Positions 28,063 through 37,301 of a stretch of DNA of 64,000 nucleotides are shown here, piece after piece. The notes beneath the pieces were generated by a model that had not been told where the DNA came from, ran no database searches, and saw nothing but the letters and a program-made list of their open reading frames with translations. The translations under genes and the position numbers were made by a program. Source of the DNA: Arthrobacter sp. KBS0703 (GTDB lineage Bacteria; Actinomycetota; Actinomycetes; Actinomycetales; Micrococcaceae); contig NZ_MVDG02000001.1 of NCBI RefSeq assembly GCF_002008315.2, positions 186,001 through 250,000 of the forward strand, written 5' to 3'. How positions within the stretch are numbered: the first letter of the stretch is position 1; the number at the start of each line of letters is the position of its first letter.

Positions 28063-28206
28063 ATGGGGAACTATGCGGGCAGTCAAGTCACCAGGGAATC
28101 GCGGCGGGCGTCCCGCCAACGGGCGCTTCGGATCTTGGCCTACGTAGGATTGGGTGCGCTGGCCGTGGCCACGGCAGTCGTGGTGGTGATGGCGCTCCGT
28201 CGATAA
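28063..28206 (+). CDS. Very small single-helix membrane protein (47 residues)
   Basis: ATG at 28063 to TAA at 28206. A basic N-terminal half (ESRRASRQRALR) is followed by one transmembrane helix (ILAYVGLGALAVATAVVVVMA) and a short RR tail, giving a plausible N-in topology. Codons end mostly in G or C. It is the first of three tiny membrane proteins directly upstream of the MinD/ParA-like ATPase gene. Function is unknown. Confidence 0.5.
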   Translation: MGNYAGSQVTRESRRASRQRALRILAYVGLGALAVATAVVVVMALRR

Positions 28207-28400
28207 CGCCGCGCTTTTGCCTCTGAGGCGGATGGTTGAAGGTTTGACAGGATTTGTCGAATCTGTGACCGCTGGGTAGGGTCTCTGTAGATCTGACATG
28301 GGGGATCCAACTGCCAGCTTCCAGCTACTGTCGTCGCGGCAAGGGCAAGACTGCCTCCGCGTGCGCGTCGAGAGTTCAACCGCGTTCCGGAGGTTCTTCC

Positions 28401-28538
28401 GTGGCTCTCACCGATTTTGTCCTCGCCGTATCCGCGCTGCTCGGCAGCCTGCTGATTCCGTTTGCAGGGCTCTACTGGATGCTCCGGCTCAAGCGCCGCA
28501 CGGTGACGCCCATCGCTGCTTCAGGACCGGCAAAGTAG
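28401..28538 (+). CDS. Very small single-helix membrane protein (45 residues)
   Basis: GTG at 28401 with a strong GGAGG site at 28389-28393, ending in TAG at 28538. The protein starts VALTDFVLAVSALLGSLLIP, spans the membrane once and ends in a basic tail (RLKRRTV). The next tiny gene begins two bases after its stop, so they are probably coupled. No family is recognised. Confidence 0.55.
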   Translation: MALTDFVLAVSALLGSLLIPFAGLYWMLRLKRRTVTPIAASGPAK

Positions 28539-28540
28539 GC

Positions 28541-28660
28541 GTGCCGTACATTGACATCAACCCGCACCGCAACAGGCCCAAATGGTGGAGCTACCTGGTC
28601 TTGGCGGTCCTCCTCGTTGCCACCGTCGCCGTGGTGGCGACGGCCCTGATGCGCGGCTGA
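28541..28660 (+). CDS. Very small single-helix membrane protein (39 residues)
   Basis: GTG at 28541 to TGA at 28660. The N terminus is polar and tryptophan-bearing (INPHRNRPKWWSY), followed by one hydrophobic helix (LVLAVLLVATVAVVATAL) and MRG at the end. It is spaced two bases from the gene before it and about 100 bases from the MinD/ParA-like gene, suggesting one transcript. Confidence 0.55.
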   Translation: MPYIDINPHRNRPKWWSYLVLAVLLVATVAVVATALMRG

Positions 28661-28758
28661 AATCGGTCATCGAGCTGCCAGCGCCTAGACTTGCTGTTTG
28701 AGACCAGACCAATCGAGAAGCGCAGCGGGACGCCGCCGCGAGTCCTGGGGGACCAAAC

Positions 28759-30024
28759 ATGCCCAAACCAGTGGATAACCAATTGACCGACGCCGGCACC
28801 GAAGCGGAGCAGCCCGAACTGCGCCGCCGCCGCTCCCGCCGCCGCGATGGTGACGGCTCCGACGACTGGACAGGAATGTTTCCCGCCGTGACACCCGACA
28901 CCACTTCAGCGCCCGTCCTCCCGCTCCGGAGCTCGTCCTGGGCGGAGGCCGCAGCCGCGGCGGATGCCGTCTCCGACGCGCCTCCCGCTCCGCCGGCCCT
29001 GTCTCTTATACACATCTAGATGTGTATAAGAGACAGCCGGGGGGGGCACCGCCCGGCGTACGCTCCGGAAACTGCGCGCGAACCTGACGCGCCCGTGGCG
29101 GACCACACGGCTCTGCCGACGTCGTTCGTCCGCGAACAGAAGCCCAGGCCCAAGGGCGGATTTCGCGGCTTCCTGTACCGGGCGACCGGTGGCGCCTGGA
29201 ACCTGGGCCCCAGCGCACAGGAACGCGAGGAAGACGAGCTGGCACGGCGCATCTCCCGCCAGCTGCAGGGCAGCTTCAACACCGCCGTGCTGAGCCTCAA
29301 GGGCGGCATCGGCAAGACCTCCACCACAGTCGGTGTGGGCCTGACGCTGGCCGAGTTCCGCGGCGACCCGCCGTGCGCCATCGACGCCAACCCGGACTCC
29401 GGCGACCTCGTGGAGCGCGCACTGGGCGAGGGCATCTACCAGCAGGCCACTCCGAGGACCATCACCGACCTGCTCAAGAATATCGACTCGATCGACTCCC
29501 TCACGGGGCTGTCCCGCTACATGCACCACTCCGGCCGGCTGCACCTCATCGCCGGCGAGCAGGACCCCGAGGTCTCCGACTCCCTGACGGCCGAGGAGTA
29601 CCTGCGGATCCGCAAGGTCATCTCCGCCTACTACTCCGTGGCCCTGACTGACTGCGGCACCGGGGTAACCCACAACGCGATGAGCGGGATCCTGCAGTCG
29701 GCGGACAACCTGATCATCGCCGCCGGCTACGCGGTGAGCGGCGCCAAGCGCGCCCGCAGCACCCTGCAGTGGCTGGCCAGCCACGGGTACGAGGACCTGG
29801 CCCGCAACGCGATCGTGGTGATCACCGACAAGGACGAGGTCTCCAGCCGCGTGGACAAGGACGCGATCGAGGACCACCTCGCCGGCATGTGTCGGCAGCT
29901 CATCGCCGTGCCGCACGACAGGGGGGTGGCCGACGGGGACCTGGTGACCCTGGACGTGCTGAAGCCGGAGACCCGGCGCGCGTACAAAGAGATTGCTGCG
30001 GCGGTTGTGGACGGGTACAGGTAG
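28759..30024 (+). CDS. MinD/ParA-like ATPase, interrupted in this assembly by adapter sequence
   Basis: The first 80 residues (ATG 28759, GGGGGA ribosome site) are charged and disordered (RRRRSRRRDGDG). The ATPase domain follows after 29140. It has the deviant Walker A LKGGIGKTSTTVGVG, a DANPDSGDL segment like the SIMIBI Walker A' Asp, LTDCGTG in the Walker B position and NLIIAAGYAVSGAKRA. Related ATPases occur beside ESX-type and conjugation-like secretion genes, but none of those genes is present here. The adapter at 28999-29036 introduces an in-frame TAG, so as written the frame splits into 28759-29019 and a downstream part. The native gene is almost certainly intact. Confidence 0.8.
28999..29036. 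other. Nextera mate-pair junction adapter (artefact)
   Basis: Positions 28999-29036 are an exact 38-base palindrome made of the 19-base Tn5 mosaic end joined to its reverse complement, head to head. This is the junction adapter of Nextera mate-pair libraries, not a native transposon. It interrupts the MinD/ParA-like gene. Confidence 0.95.
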
Positions 30025-30117
30025 CGAGTTTCCCTAACGGTGATCAAGGGCAGCCGGCACTGATGCGTATTGAACGTTGTCGGCACGTGATCGTAGGGAC
30101 TGGATCTATTCTGGGTG

Positions 30118-32208
30118 CTATGGCTTCAGCACGCCTTGACGTTCCAATGCCTCCCTGATCACCGGGCCAAGACGTTCCGCATACGCTGCCGTCATGTGTG
30201 CTTGGTCCAGCTTTGTGGGGGTGCTTCCTACGAAGCTGGGGCAGGCCTGATCGGCGCAAAACCAAGGAAGGGTGTCTATGAACACGCCCTTCTCCCAAGT
30301 CGGGGCGATTATTTTCTCTTCGGTGCCCCATGTTGCTGGAACGGTGCTGACGCAGTCAGACGGGTGGCTCACTTTCGTGTAGCAGGATGCGATGTCCTTA
30401 TCAACGGGCGGTCCCGGCATGAACACAAGCTGGGGAGCCGCCGTGATTTTTTGTATTTCCTCATCGGCGCTTGCGAATATGCCAGAGAACACGATTACGT
30501 CAGGGTCGATTCGATTGATGGCTGATACGGCTTCTTCGGCTCTTCCTTGACAGCCTTCAGGCATCGGCTTTATTTTCGCTACGTCGGCCGCGCCACCGAA
30601 TGGGCATCCGAACATGCCATAGGAGACAAGGTTCCAGTCAGAGTCCGTCCCTATTGCCGACCTTAAGGCCGCTACGTAGGTCATGCTGATCGAGCTGCCA
30701 ACCGTGACTATGGTGTGTTTTGCATTCGGATCTCCCCAGGTGCATGAACTCTCTTCGACCTTGTGAAGGCCACAGGGCATGATATCTTCGGGCGCTTGAG
30801 GACCGGCTATCACCTCCTCGAGCGTCGGCGATAGTTCCGGCCAGGCAGCCGCGGCGAGTGACGTCTTTATTGCAGCCTGTAGGGAGGCCAGCTTAGGAGG
30901 AGAATCGGCAACGGTTGCCTTCGTTCCTGCAACCGGCGGCAACTCCACAGTCGTCGGCGCCGCTGCCGCATTCTGTTGGGGTGTAGGTGGAACCAGTGCC
31001 AGTGCCACCGTGGCGGAAGTGACAAGAGCCAGCAAGCTAAGGGCCGTCAACTGGTAACTAAATGAGGGCGCGCCCGAGCTATTTCGCTGTTTGTTGCGTG
31101 CGGGAGTTAACCAGGTTGACCGTCTTATGGGGTCTTCAACGAGGTGAAAAGAGTAGATGGCAGCCAGCGTAAAGATTGCCGCGCAAATCACTTGCTGCAG
31201 CCAAGTCGTCTCGAACACCGCAGAATAGAGGATGATCACCGGAAAGTGCCATAAATACAGCGAGTACGAAATCTTGCCAATGTACTGGGAAATCGGGTTC
31301 GTCAGTACACCAAGGGATAGGTGCCCGCCAGTTCCCGCGACTATTACCGCCGCCGTTGAAATCACAGGTAGGGCAGCCCATGGCGCTGGGAATGCAACGG
31401 TGTCGCTGATAACGAACAAGGAAGCGCATATGCCACCGAGACCTAGGTAACCTAGCGCGGGACGAATAGCGAATGGTAGCCGACTCAAAGCACCGGCATA
31501 GACCGCGATTAAGCCACCGATTCCTAGCTCCCATGCGCGTGAAAACGTTGAAAAGTACGCCCAAGTGGGATTAGTTGCGGTCTCAACGGATGCCCACGCG
31601 AATGTTGTAATCGTTAGGGCGGCGAGGGTGATTCCAACCGCTTTGCGGGCCGTGGCTTTGGACCAGCCATTGCGGCGGCCAAGAAGGAATGTTCCGAGCA
31701 TCAGCCATGGCCATACAAAGTAGAACTGCTCTTCAACTGCGAGGGACCAGAAATGCTGAAGGGGAGACTCGGGACCGGAAGCCTCGAAATAGTTTGTTCC
31801 CGACGCCGCGTAATGCCAGTTCGCGGCAAAGAAAAATGCCCAGACACTGTCTGCAAGAGTGGAGTAGAAGCGGCTCGAATTAAAAAGTAGCCACGAGGCG
31901 ATGACTGTGGCCAGCAAGACGAGCGTTGCTGCCGGCGCAATTCTGCGGATCCTGTTGCGGTAGAACCCCATGAACGAGATGGAACCTGTTTTCTCGTGTT
32001 CACGTACTAGTAGGCCCGTGATGAGGAATCCTGAGATCACGAAGAAAACGTCGACTCCTACGAATCCACCTGACGGCCAACCGAAAAGGTGATCTAGTAT
32101 TACGGCAACAACGGCTAACATTCTGAGCCCTTGAATATCTCGCCGGAACGGGGGTGGCGACGCCCGTTTCGGTGTGACCCGCTCACGTTGAGACTTCGTT
32201 AAGGTCAT
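30118..32208 (-). CDS. Acyltransferase-3 membrane protein with C-terminal SGNH domain (OafA-like)
   Basis: About 696 residues from the ATG at 32208 (AATGGGGGAAGC upstream). The N-terminal 370 residues form the ten-helix acyltransferase-3 domain, with RDIQGLRMLAVVAVILDH carrying the conserved His and a VFFVISGFLITGLL segment. The C-terminal 230 residues are an extracytoplasmic SGNH-type domain with Gly-Ser in TVGSSISMTYV and a DxxH block in LDQAHMT. Fused proteins of this kind O-acetylate cell-surface glycans. It may decorate the EPS made by the cluster at 1-19 kb; that link is inferred. Confidence 0.92.
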   Translation of the reverse strand: MTLTKSQRERVTPKRASPPPFRRDIQGLRMLAVVAVILDHLFGWPSGGFVGVDVFFVISGFLITGLLVREHEKTGSISFMGFYRNRIRRIAPAATLVLLATVIASWLLFNSSRFYSTLADSVWAFFFAANWHYAASGTNYFEASGPESPLQHFWSLAVEEQFYFVWPWLMLGTFLLGRRNGWSKATARKAVGITLAALTITTFAWASVETATNPTWAYFSTFSRAWELGIGGLIAVYAGALSRLPFAIRPALGYLGLGGICASLFVISDTVAFPAPWAALPVISTAAVIVAGTGGHLSLGVLTNPISQYIGKISYSLYLWHFPVIILYSAVFETTWLQQVICAAIFTLAAIYSFHLVEDPIRRSTWLTPARNKQRNSSGAPSFSYQLTALSLLALVTSATVALALVPPTPQQNAAAAPTTVELPPVAGTKATVADSPPKLASLQAAIKTSLAAAAWPELSPTLEEVIAGPQAPEDIMPCGLHKVEESSCTWGDPNAKHTIVTVGSSISMTYVAALRSAIGTDSDWNLVSYGMFGCPFGGAADVAKIKPMPEGCQGRAEEAVSAINRIDPDVIVFSGIFASADEEIQKITAAPQLVFMPGPPVDKDIASCYTKVSHPSDCVSTVPATWGTEEKIIAPTWEKGVFIDTLPWFCADQACPSFVGSTPTKLDQAHMTAAYAERLGPVIREALERQGVLKP

Positions 32209-32846
32209 GCTTCCCCCATTTACACCATGATTGACATCGTAAGGGTAGTCTGCAAGGATGTGGTCTCCCAAATCGGGAGGCCTTACATGTCGGGCCGAAA
32301 CATATGTACTGCCCCAGGTGGGGTCTCTCCACGTTATCTCCCCGGCTTGGAGCGCTGCGGCCACCGTTTTGTCAGGTGGCGACAGACGCACGAGCTCTCT
32401 TGGACTTTGCCAAGACGTGATGTCGCGAGGCTTGATTGTCCGTGATGGAAGTCAAGATAGCTGGGCTCCCCACGATTTTGGTCGCGGTCTGAACAAGAGG
32501 GTGCGGTGCAACCGAAAACTGGGACATCGGCATGGCAACAATCCCTATGAATTCTGCGCGATACACGCACATCGGCGCTCCAAGGACATTGCTGGCGCTG
32601 GATGCGATCGATAAGCGCGCCGCCCGTTAGGTGCCTCCAGTTCGTCGCCGTGTCGCACGACTGGGAAGCGGCCACAGCGGCCTATTGGCCTTGGAACGAG
32701 TTGAGGCCGGCGACCCCGCGGCGATTGCCGACGCATGCCGGTAAGTGTTCCAGGCGTTGCGGGCCAGGCGAGTCGCGACCGTTTTCCCGGAGTGCTCAGG
32801 CACAGGTAGGATTCGAGCAAAATAGAATCTTGGACATGGGGGAGCC
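32209..32846. other. Divergent intergenic region between two acyltransferase genes
   Basis: This stretch of about 640 bases holds only short frames without family features. The promoters for both flanking acyltransferase genes should lie here. No repeat, tRNA or hairpin of note was seen. Confidence 0.45.
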
Positions 32847-34046
32847 GTGGTTGAAACCACCGCTATAACAAAGACTGAAGCAGTACGTCTCGACGGAGTG
32901 AACGTGCCGCTGGACGTATTGCGAGCAATCGCAGCGCTCGCCGTAGTCTTGCAGCACGTTCGAACGCTGGTGATGATGGATTTCGACGACGTCGCACATA
33001 ACCCCATGCAGAGTGTGCTGTACGGTGTTTCTGCCCTCGGCCACCAAGCAGTTGTCCTGTTCTTCGTTCTCAGTGGCTTCTGGGTTGGCGGCAGTTTGAT
33101 CCGCAGCGTGCAGCGGAACACCTTTCGCTGGAGCGGGTACATGGTCAACCGGATCACTCGGCTGGGTATCGTTCTCATGCCGGCTCTGGTTCTGACCATG
33201 GTCTTGGACCTTATCGGGCGACATTACTTCGGCGACATGAGCACGTATAGGGGAGATCTGAGGTATGGGGGAGTTGCCTTGGACCAGCGGCCCATCGACG
33301 CAGGGACGTTTCTAGGGAATGCCGTTTTTTTGATGGCGATTAAGGTTCCCACCTATGGGACGAACACGGCCTTATGGTCGTTGTCTTTCGAATTCTGGAT
33401 GTATGTTCTGGCGCCGTTGGTTCTCTTCGGGGTGTACTTTTGGACGCGATCCAAATATGCCCTGATTTACACTGCCGGTGCGCTTGCTGTGGCCATGTTA
33501 ATCGGACCTCGGGCTGTGTCGTACGTGCCGCTGTGGATGTTGGGGGCGGTGGTGGCAGCCTTCGGTCCGCGCCTGATTGGCGTCCTGAACTCTTGGTCCA
33601 ACCGGAGGGTCGCTACCGCACGAGTGCTGACGGGCGGCCTCACCTTGGTGGCGTCCATGGTTGTCCGCGGGCTGAATTCCCTTCCCGAGATGGTCGGGGA
33701 TCTTATTGTTGCCGTACCTGCAGCTGCCTTCATCGCAACCTTGCTGACCGGCCTCCTTGGACGGGGACTCTTCGCACGGTTGCTGACGCGATTTTCTTCG
33801 TTGGCACACAGTTCGTACTCCCTGTACGCAATCCACCTCCCCATTGCCTTCCTCGTTGTGTCCGTATTTGGTGTACAGGTGGACAGCAGGTGGCCGTCTG
33901 ACCCAGTTCACTGGGTCTACATGCTCGCGATCATCGTCGGCATCGTCGCAGCAGCCTGGCTGTTCGCCCAAGTGACAGAACGTCACACGACCAGGGCCCG
34001 CAAATACGTTTCAGACAGGCTCCACGCAAGTTCCCTGCAACGCTAG
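32847..34046 (+). CDS. Acyltransferase-3 family membrane protein
   Basis: This 399-residue protein has about ten transmembrane helices. The signature N terminus is VPLDVLRAIAALAVVLQHVR, with the conserved His, followed by VLFFVLSGFWVGGSL. TALWSLSFEFWMYVLAPL matches the conserved WSLSxE block. No SGNH domain is attached. The start is the GTG at 32847 with GGGGGAG just upstream. Acyltransferase-3 proteins transfer acyl groups to surface sugars or other exported products; the substrate is unknown. Confidence 0.92.
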   Translation: MVETTAITKTEAVRLDGVNVPLDVLRAIAALAVVLQHVRTLVMMDFDDVAHNPMQSVLYGVSALGHQAVVLFFVLSGFWVGGSLIRSVQRNTFRWSGYMVNRITRLGIVLMPALVLTMVLDLIGRHYFGDMSTYRGDLRYGGVALDQRPIDAGTFLGNAVFLMAIKVPTYGTNTALWSLSFEFWMYVLAPLVLFGVYFWTRSKYALIYTAGALAVAMLIGPRAVSYVPLWMLGAVVAAFGPRLIGVLNSWSNRRVATARVLTGGLTLVASMVVRGLNSLPEMVGDLIVAVPAAAFIATLLTGLLGRGLFARLLTRFSSLAHSSYSLYAIHLPIAFLVVSVFGVQVDSRWPSDPVHWVYMLAIIVGIVAAAWLFAQVTERHTTRARKYVSDRLHASSLQR

Positions 34047-34955
34047 TTCCGACTCTTGACGCTCAGCCCGTCACTTCTGTGTTCGACGTCGGCGTGGAGA
34101 TTGAATGAACCACGTACGCCATCCGGGTCGCGAATGATGACGCACCGACGCGATGCTTCTGGGGCCAGACGACCCCCGTGTCGATAGAGGTGTTGGTAGC
34201 CCTGGCCGTCGCGGCTACATCCAGAAGCCTGCGTCGCTTGGACGCTGAGTGTCTAGCAGCCGCCCGGCGGCTGCTACTGCCTCATTGTCTTGTACAGACC
34301 CGTGATGTCGATGACTTGAATGTTGTCGGAGTCGCCCAGCGTTTTGATGGTGTTTGCATAGGTCGAGACCAAGCCGGGCCGAGGGGATGTGTGCGGTTGC
34401 GCGTTCGTAAAATAACTTCGCCCGCCGCCTTGAGAATCGTGGTTAGCCCCTGAATCGTGAGCCACGGACAGATGTGGCATCCAGACAGTGTGCCTGTTTT
34501 GGCGTTGCCTCTGTTAATGCACTGATGTGGACCTGCCATCCGTGTCGATCGGTCCAGCAGCCTGGCAGGGGACGAGCCCTTGCAGAGCGCGTAACGGCAA
34601 ACCTGGCGCGCTCAGGGGCGCCGATCAATACTAATGGGCCGCATTCCGCCTACAGGGGCTGTCCCTCGGCAGACCTTCGTCCCAGCTGAGGCTTCTGTGG
34701 TGCCGGAAGCCCCGCGGATTGACATCGGTCTGGGCGAGCCGTCGCCACGCCGATTAATTCTTGACGAAACCTTGACGGATTCCGGCATGGAGTCCTGAGC
34801 CAGTTGCCGCAATGTTCTAAGCAATAGGCCCAGGGGAGAGCCGAAGTCTCGTGCTTTCGAAATCCGGTGATCTTCCTCGGCTCCAGCCACAGCGAGGGGA
34901 CACGTCGTGAGCATCTCGATTCCACAAGTCTCCGGACAGCTGCGCGGGGTGTCCG
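34047..34955. other. Stretch of about 900 bases without an intact gene
   Basis: No full-length gene is visible. A minus-strand frame at 34274-34480 ends in a peptide resembling the tail of an SGNH-type esterase. Other short frames look like out-of-frame high-GC DNA. Its right part must contain the promoter of the signal peptidase-like gene. Confidence 0.5.
34274..34480 (-). pseudogene. Possible remnant of an SGNH esterase-like gene
   Basis: The frame ends with STYANTIKTLGDSDNIQVIDI followed by TGLYKTMRQ. This resembles the segment of SGNH-type esterases that precedes the active-site His block (pattern YA..A..L....I.VID). The upstream half has no clear family match and no catalytic motifs are present. 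The similarity is short, so confidence is low. Confidence 0.25.
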
Positions 34956-35624
34956 GTGGCTGAGCCTAAAGCCTCGCCGCCAGCCGGGGACTCCTTCGCG
35001 CCGAAGGCCGCAGGAGTACCGCGGCCGCAGTTCGGCATGGACACGGGCGGCCAACGTGGCAGCCGCCGCCCCGCCGAGGTGGCCGAGAAACGCGGCGAGT
35101 CCGGGCCGGGGGCGGCCGGCGGCGTGGCCGGCCTGCTGCTGATGTTACTGATCTTCGCCGCGCTGGCTCTGGTGATCGTTCCGCAGGCCACCGGATACCG
35201 GACCTACACCGTGTCCACCAACTCCATGGCGCCCAAGTACCCTGCCGGAACGTTCCTGACGGTGAAACCGGTGGCATTCAGCGAACTGAGATCCGGCGAC
35301 GTCGTCACCTTCCAGCCGAACCCGGACCGGCCGGACGTCGAAACACAGCGGATCGTCGGGTTCGGTATCACACAGTCCGGCGAGAAAACCCTGATCACCA
35401 GGGGCGACAACAACGGCGTCACCTCCCCGGCACCCGTCCACCCGAGCCAGGTGAAGGGGAAGCTGTTCTACGCGGTGCCGTTTGCCGGCTACCTCGCGGA
35501 CAACCTGGGGCACGCGGACCGCGAGCTCTGGATGACCGTGGCCGCCGCCGGCCTGATCGGCTTCGGCGCGCTGTTCATCTTCCGGGCCCTCCGCCGCCGT
35601 CACCGGGCCGCAGGCCGAGGCTGA
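34956..35624 (+). CDS. Signal peptidase I-like (S26) membrane protein with an unusual active site
   Basis: This 222-residue protein has a Pro/Gly-rich N-terminal cytoplasmic tail of about 55 residues and a helix near 57-82 (GVAGLLLMLLIFAALALVIV). An S26 peptidase domain follows and a C-terminal helix lies near 190-210. The nucleophile Ser lies in STNSMAPKYPAGTFL, and GDVVTFQP and ITRGDNN fit the SipW/archaeal-type group. The position that usually holds the general base (His in HRI or Lys in KRV) is Gln in ETQRIVGF, so it may be inactive or use another residue. The start is a GTG at 34956 and could lie further upstream. Confidence 0.8.
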   Translation: MAEPKASPPAGDSFAPKAAGVPRPQFGMDTGGQRGSRRPAEVAEKRGESGPGAAGGVAGLLLMLLIFAALALVIVPQATGYRTYTVSTNSMAPKYPAGTFLTVKPVAFSELRSGDVVTFQPNPDRPDVETQRIVGFGITQSGEKTLITRGDNNGVTSPAPVHPSQVKGKLFYAVPFAGYLADNLGHADRELWMTVAAAGLIGFGALFIFRALRRRHRAAGRG

Positions 35625-35669
35625 CCTCCCGGCTCCCGGCTCCCGGGCCGCCGTCGTTGTCCGTCTCAT
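35613..35669 (+). repeat. 3'-flank sequence similar to that at 38742-38788
   Basis: GAGGCTGACC, CCCGGCTCCCGG, CCGCCGTCGT and CCGTCT occur in the same order here and at 38742-38788, with two small insertions. This copy lies just after the signal peptidase-like stop codon and contains short G/C inverted repeats. The shared sequence may be a duplicated terminator-like element. Confidence 0.5.
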
Positions 35670-35714
35670 TGCCTTGTATGATGGGCGGTCACCGCCGTCT
35701 CACAGGGAGGAAGG

Positions 35715-36815
35715 ATGGACGATAAGCCCACGCGGCTGGATTCGCTGACAGGATTGCGGTTTCTGGCCGCCATACTCGTGGTCTCGTATCATGCGTCCGT
35801 GACGCTGGTGCCGGAGATGTTCCCGCTCGTGTCCGTGGGGCAGACCGGTGTGACGTTCTTTTTTGTACTTTCCGGATTCGTGCTCGCCTGGTCCATGAAG
35901 CCAAACACTCCCAAAGCGCAGTTCTACTGGCGCCGGTTCGCCCGAGTGTGGCCGCTGCATGCGCTCACCCTGGTTGCTGCGGTGGTGCTGAACCAGGCCA
36001 CCCAGGGGGAGCAGTCCGTTCCCCGGTTCATTGCCGCGCTTCTCCTCCTACAGTCCTGGCACGCGGACCCGACCTGGGTCTATGCGTACAACGGGGTGTC
36101 CTGGTCGCTTTCCTGTGAAGCCTTTTTCTATGCGGTGTTCCCGTTCCTGGCCGTGTGGCTTTCGCGTTTTCGAGCGAAACGACTCCTTCCTATTTGCGTG
36201 TTGGTTTTCGTGGCCGCGGCCCTCCTGTCGGCACTGCTCCCGTTGGTCCCGGCGTTCGATTGGGGAGCGCTGCTGTACACGTTCCCGGCATACCGGGTGT
36301 CAGAGTTCGTTGTGGGTGTGTGCCTGGCCATGGCGTTCCGGAAAGGCTGGAAGCCCAGGTTCGGTGTGTGGGTCGGAGCGGCCGCAGCCGTCGGTCCGGT
36401 CCTCCTGCTCGAAGTCGTCGCCGCCAACGTCCCGTGGCACATCGCGCCGGCGCTGGCGAGCACGCTCTGCATGCCAGGCTTCGCCCTGCTCATCGCGGCC
36501 TTCGCCCACCGTGACTGCACCGGAGGCCGCCGCACCTTCGCCAGTTCTCCCGCCATGGTGAGGCTGGGCGAATGGTCGTTCGCCCTCTACCTGGTTCACG
36601 AGCTCGTGCTGCGCACAGCCCTGGAACTCGGCCCGGTGACCCTTGGCGAACGCGCGGCCTTCGCCGCCGCCGGCGTTGCCGTATCCATCATGCTATCCGC
36701 GCTCCTCTTCACACTCTTTGAACGCCCCATTGAGGCGCGGTTGAGGGGCATGTTCCTGCGTGGCGGCCCCGCGCCGAACAGCCCTCAGCCCGAGGAAAGT
36801 CTGGTGGCGAAGTAG
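35715..36815 (+). CDS. Acyltransferase-3 family membrane protein
   Basis: This 366-residue protein has about ten helices. It begins TRLDSLTGLRFLAAILVVSYHA, with the conserved His, and carries VTFFFVLSGFVLAW and WSLSCEAFFYAVFP (WSxSxE block). GGGAGGAAGG precedes the ATG. It is a stand-alone enzyme without an SGNH domain and the third acyltransferase-3 gene within 7 kb. Its low similarity to the other two suggests different substrates. It ends facing the HPt-like gene. Confidence 0.92.
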   Translation: MDDKPTRLDSLTGLRFLAAILVVSYHASVTLVPEMFPLVSVGQTGVTFFFVLSGFVLAWSMKPNTPKAQFYWRRFARVWPLHALTLVAAVVLNQATQGEQSVPRFIAALLLLQSWHADPTWVYAYNGVSWSLSCEAFFYAVFPFLAVWLSRFRAKRLLPICVLVFVAAALLSALLPLVPAFDWGALLYTFPAYRVSEFVVGVCLAMAFRKGWKPRFGVWVGAAAAVGPVLLLEVVAANVPWHIAPALASTLCMPGFALLIAAFAHRDCTGGRRTFASSPAMVRLGEWSFALYLVHELVLRTALELGPVTLGERAAFAAAGVAVSIMLSALLFTLFERPIEARLRGMFLRGGPAPNSPQPEESLVAK

Positions 36816-36886
36816 CCTGATCAGGACTGTTCCGGGGCGGCGAGGGCTCCGGCGATCCTCCGCCAGTGCCGGGCTTGGACCCGCGG

Positions 36887-37285
36887 TCACGGCTGCTTGC
36901 GCTTTGAGTCCTCCAGGTCCTGCCAGCCTCGGAGGAATTCCTCGAGCGCCCGTGTCAGCGGCAGGCAGTCTTTGGCTACTTCGCCCGCGGACCGGGCCGC
37001 GGCAGCGAAATCTCCGCTGCGCAAATTCGCTTCCAGGGTGCGGCAGTCCCGTTCCATCGCCAGGCCGCCGACCATGTGGGCACGGACTCTGAGGCTGAGC
37101 ACTGCGTCAAGGGCCGCGGGGATGTCCTGCTCGCGTACGGCGGAAAGGATCCGCCCGACCCGTTCCGGCAGCAGGCGCAGGAACATGGCGGCGTAGCTGA
37201 TTGCGACCGCGTCGCTTTCGACGTCCTCAGCGAGCCGAAGCAGCCGGGAGGAGGAGAACACGAGTCCATTGCCTTCAAGTGCCAT
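36887..37285 (-). CDS. HPt-like helical protein, copy 1
   Basis: This 132-residue, all-helical, cytoplasmic protein without a signal peptide is a close paralogue of the protein at 44954-45352. Both start MAL.GNG.VFSSSRLLRLAEDVESDA. The central helix LSLRVRAHMVGGLAMERDCRTLE resembles the phosphorylatable helix of histidine phosphotransfer domains, with His in AHMVGG, although the usual HxLKG is altered. No kinase or response regulator gene is nearby, so it is an orphan. Its upstream region (37302-37394) is shared with the SipW-like operon at 47.4 kb. The HPt assignment is probable, not certain. Confidence 0.6.
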   Translation of the reverse strand: MALEGNGLVFSSSRLLRLAEDVESDAVAISYAAMFLRLLPERVGRILSAVREQDIPAALDAVLSLRVRAHMVGGLAMERDCRTLEANLRSGDFAAAARSAGEVAKDCLPLTRALEEFLRGWQDLEDSKRKQP

Positions 37286-37301
37286 AGTCTTTCCGTTCGA
37301 T

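Noticed and set aside
27367..28299. Minus-strand frame of 310 residues upstream of the IS110 gene
   Set aside because: It is Pro/Arg/Ser-rich, with no domain and no ribosome site, and it overlaps the better-supported small plus-strand frame at 28063.
28999..29036. A possible native Tn5-like transposon end or palindromic regulatory site
   Set aside because: The sequence is exactly the 19-bp Nextera mosaic end joined to itself, with no transposase or target duplication, and it recurs in other interrupted genes.
34178..34453. Plus-strand frame of 91 residues
   Set aside because: It has no ribosome site, shows out-of-frame composition, and lies opposite the weak SGNH-like remnant.
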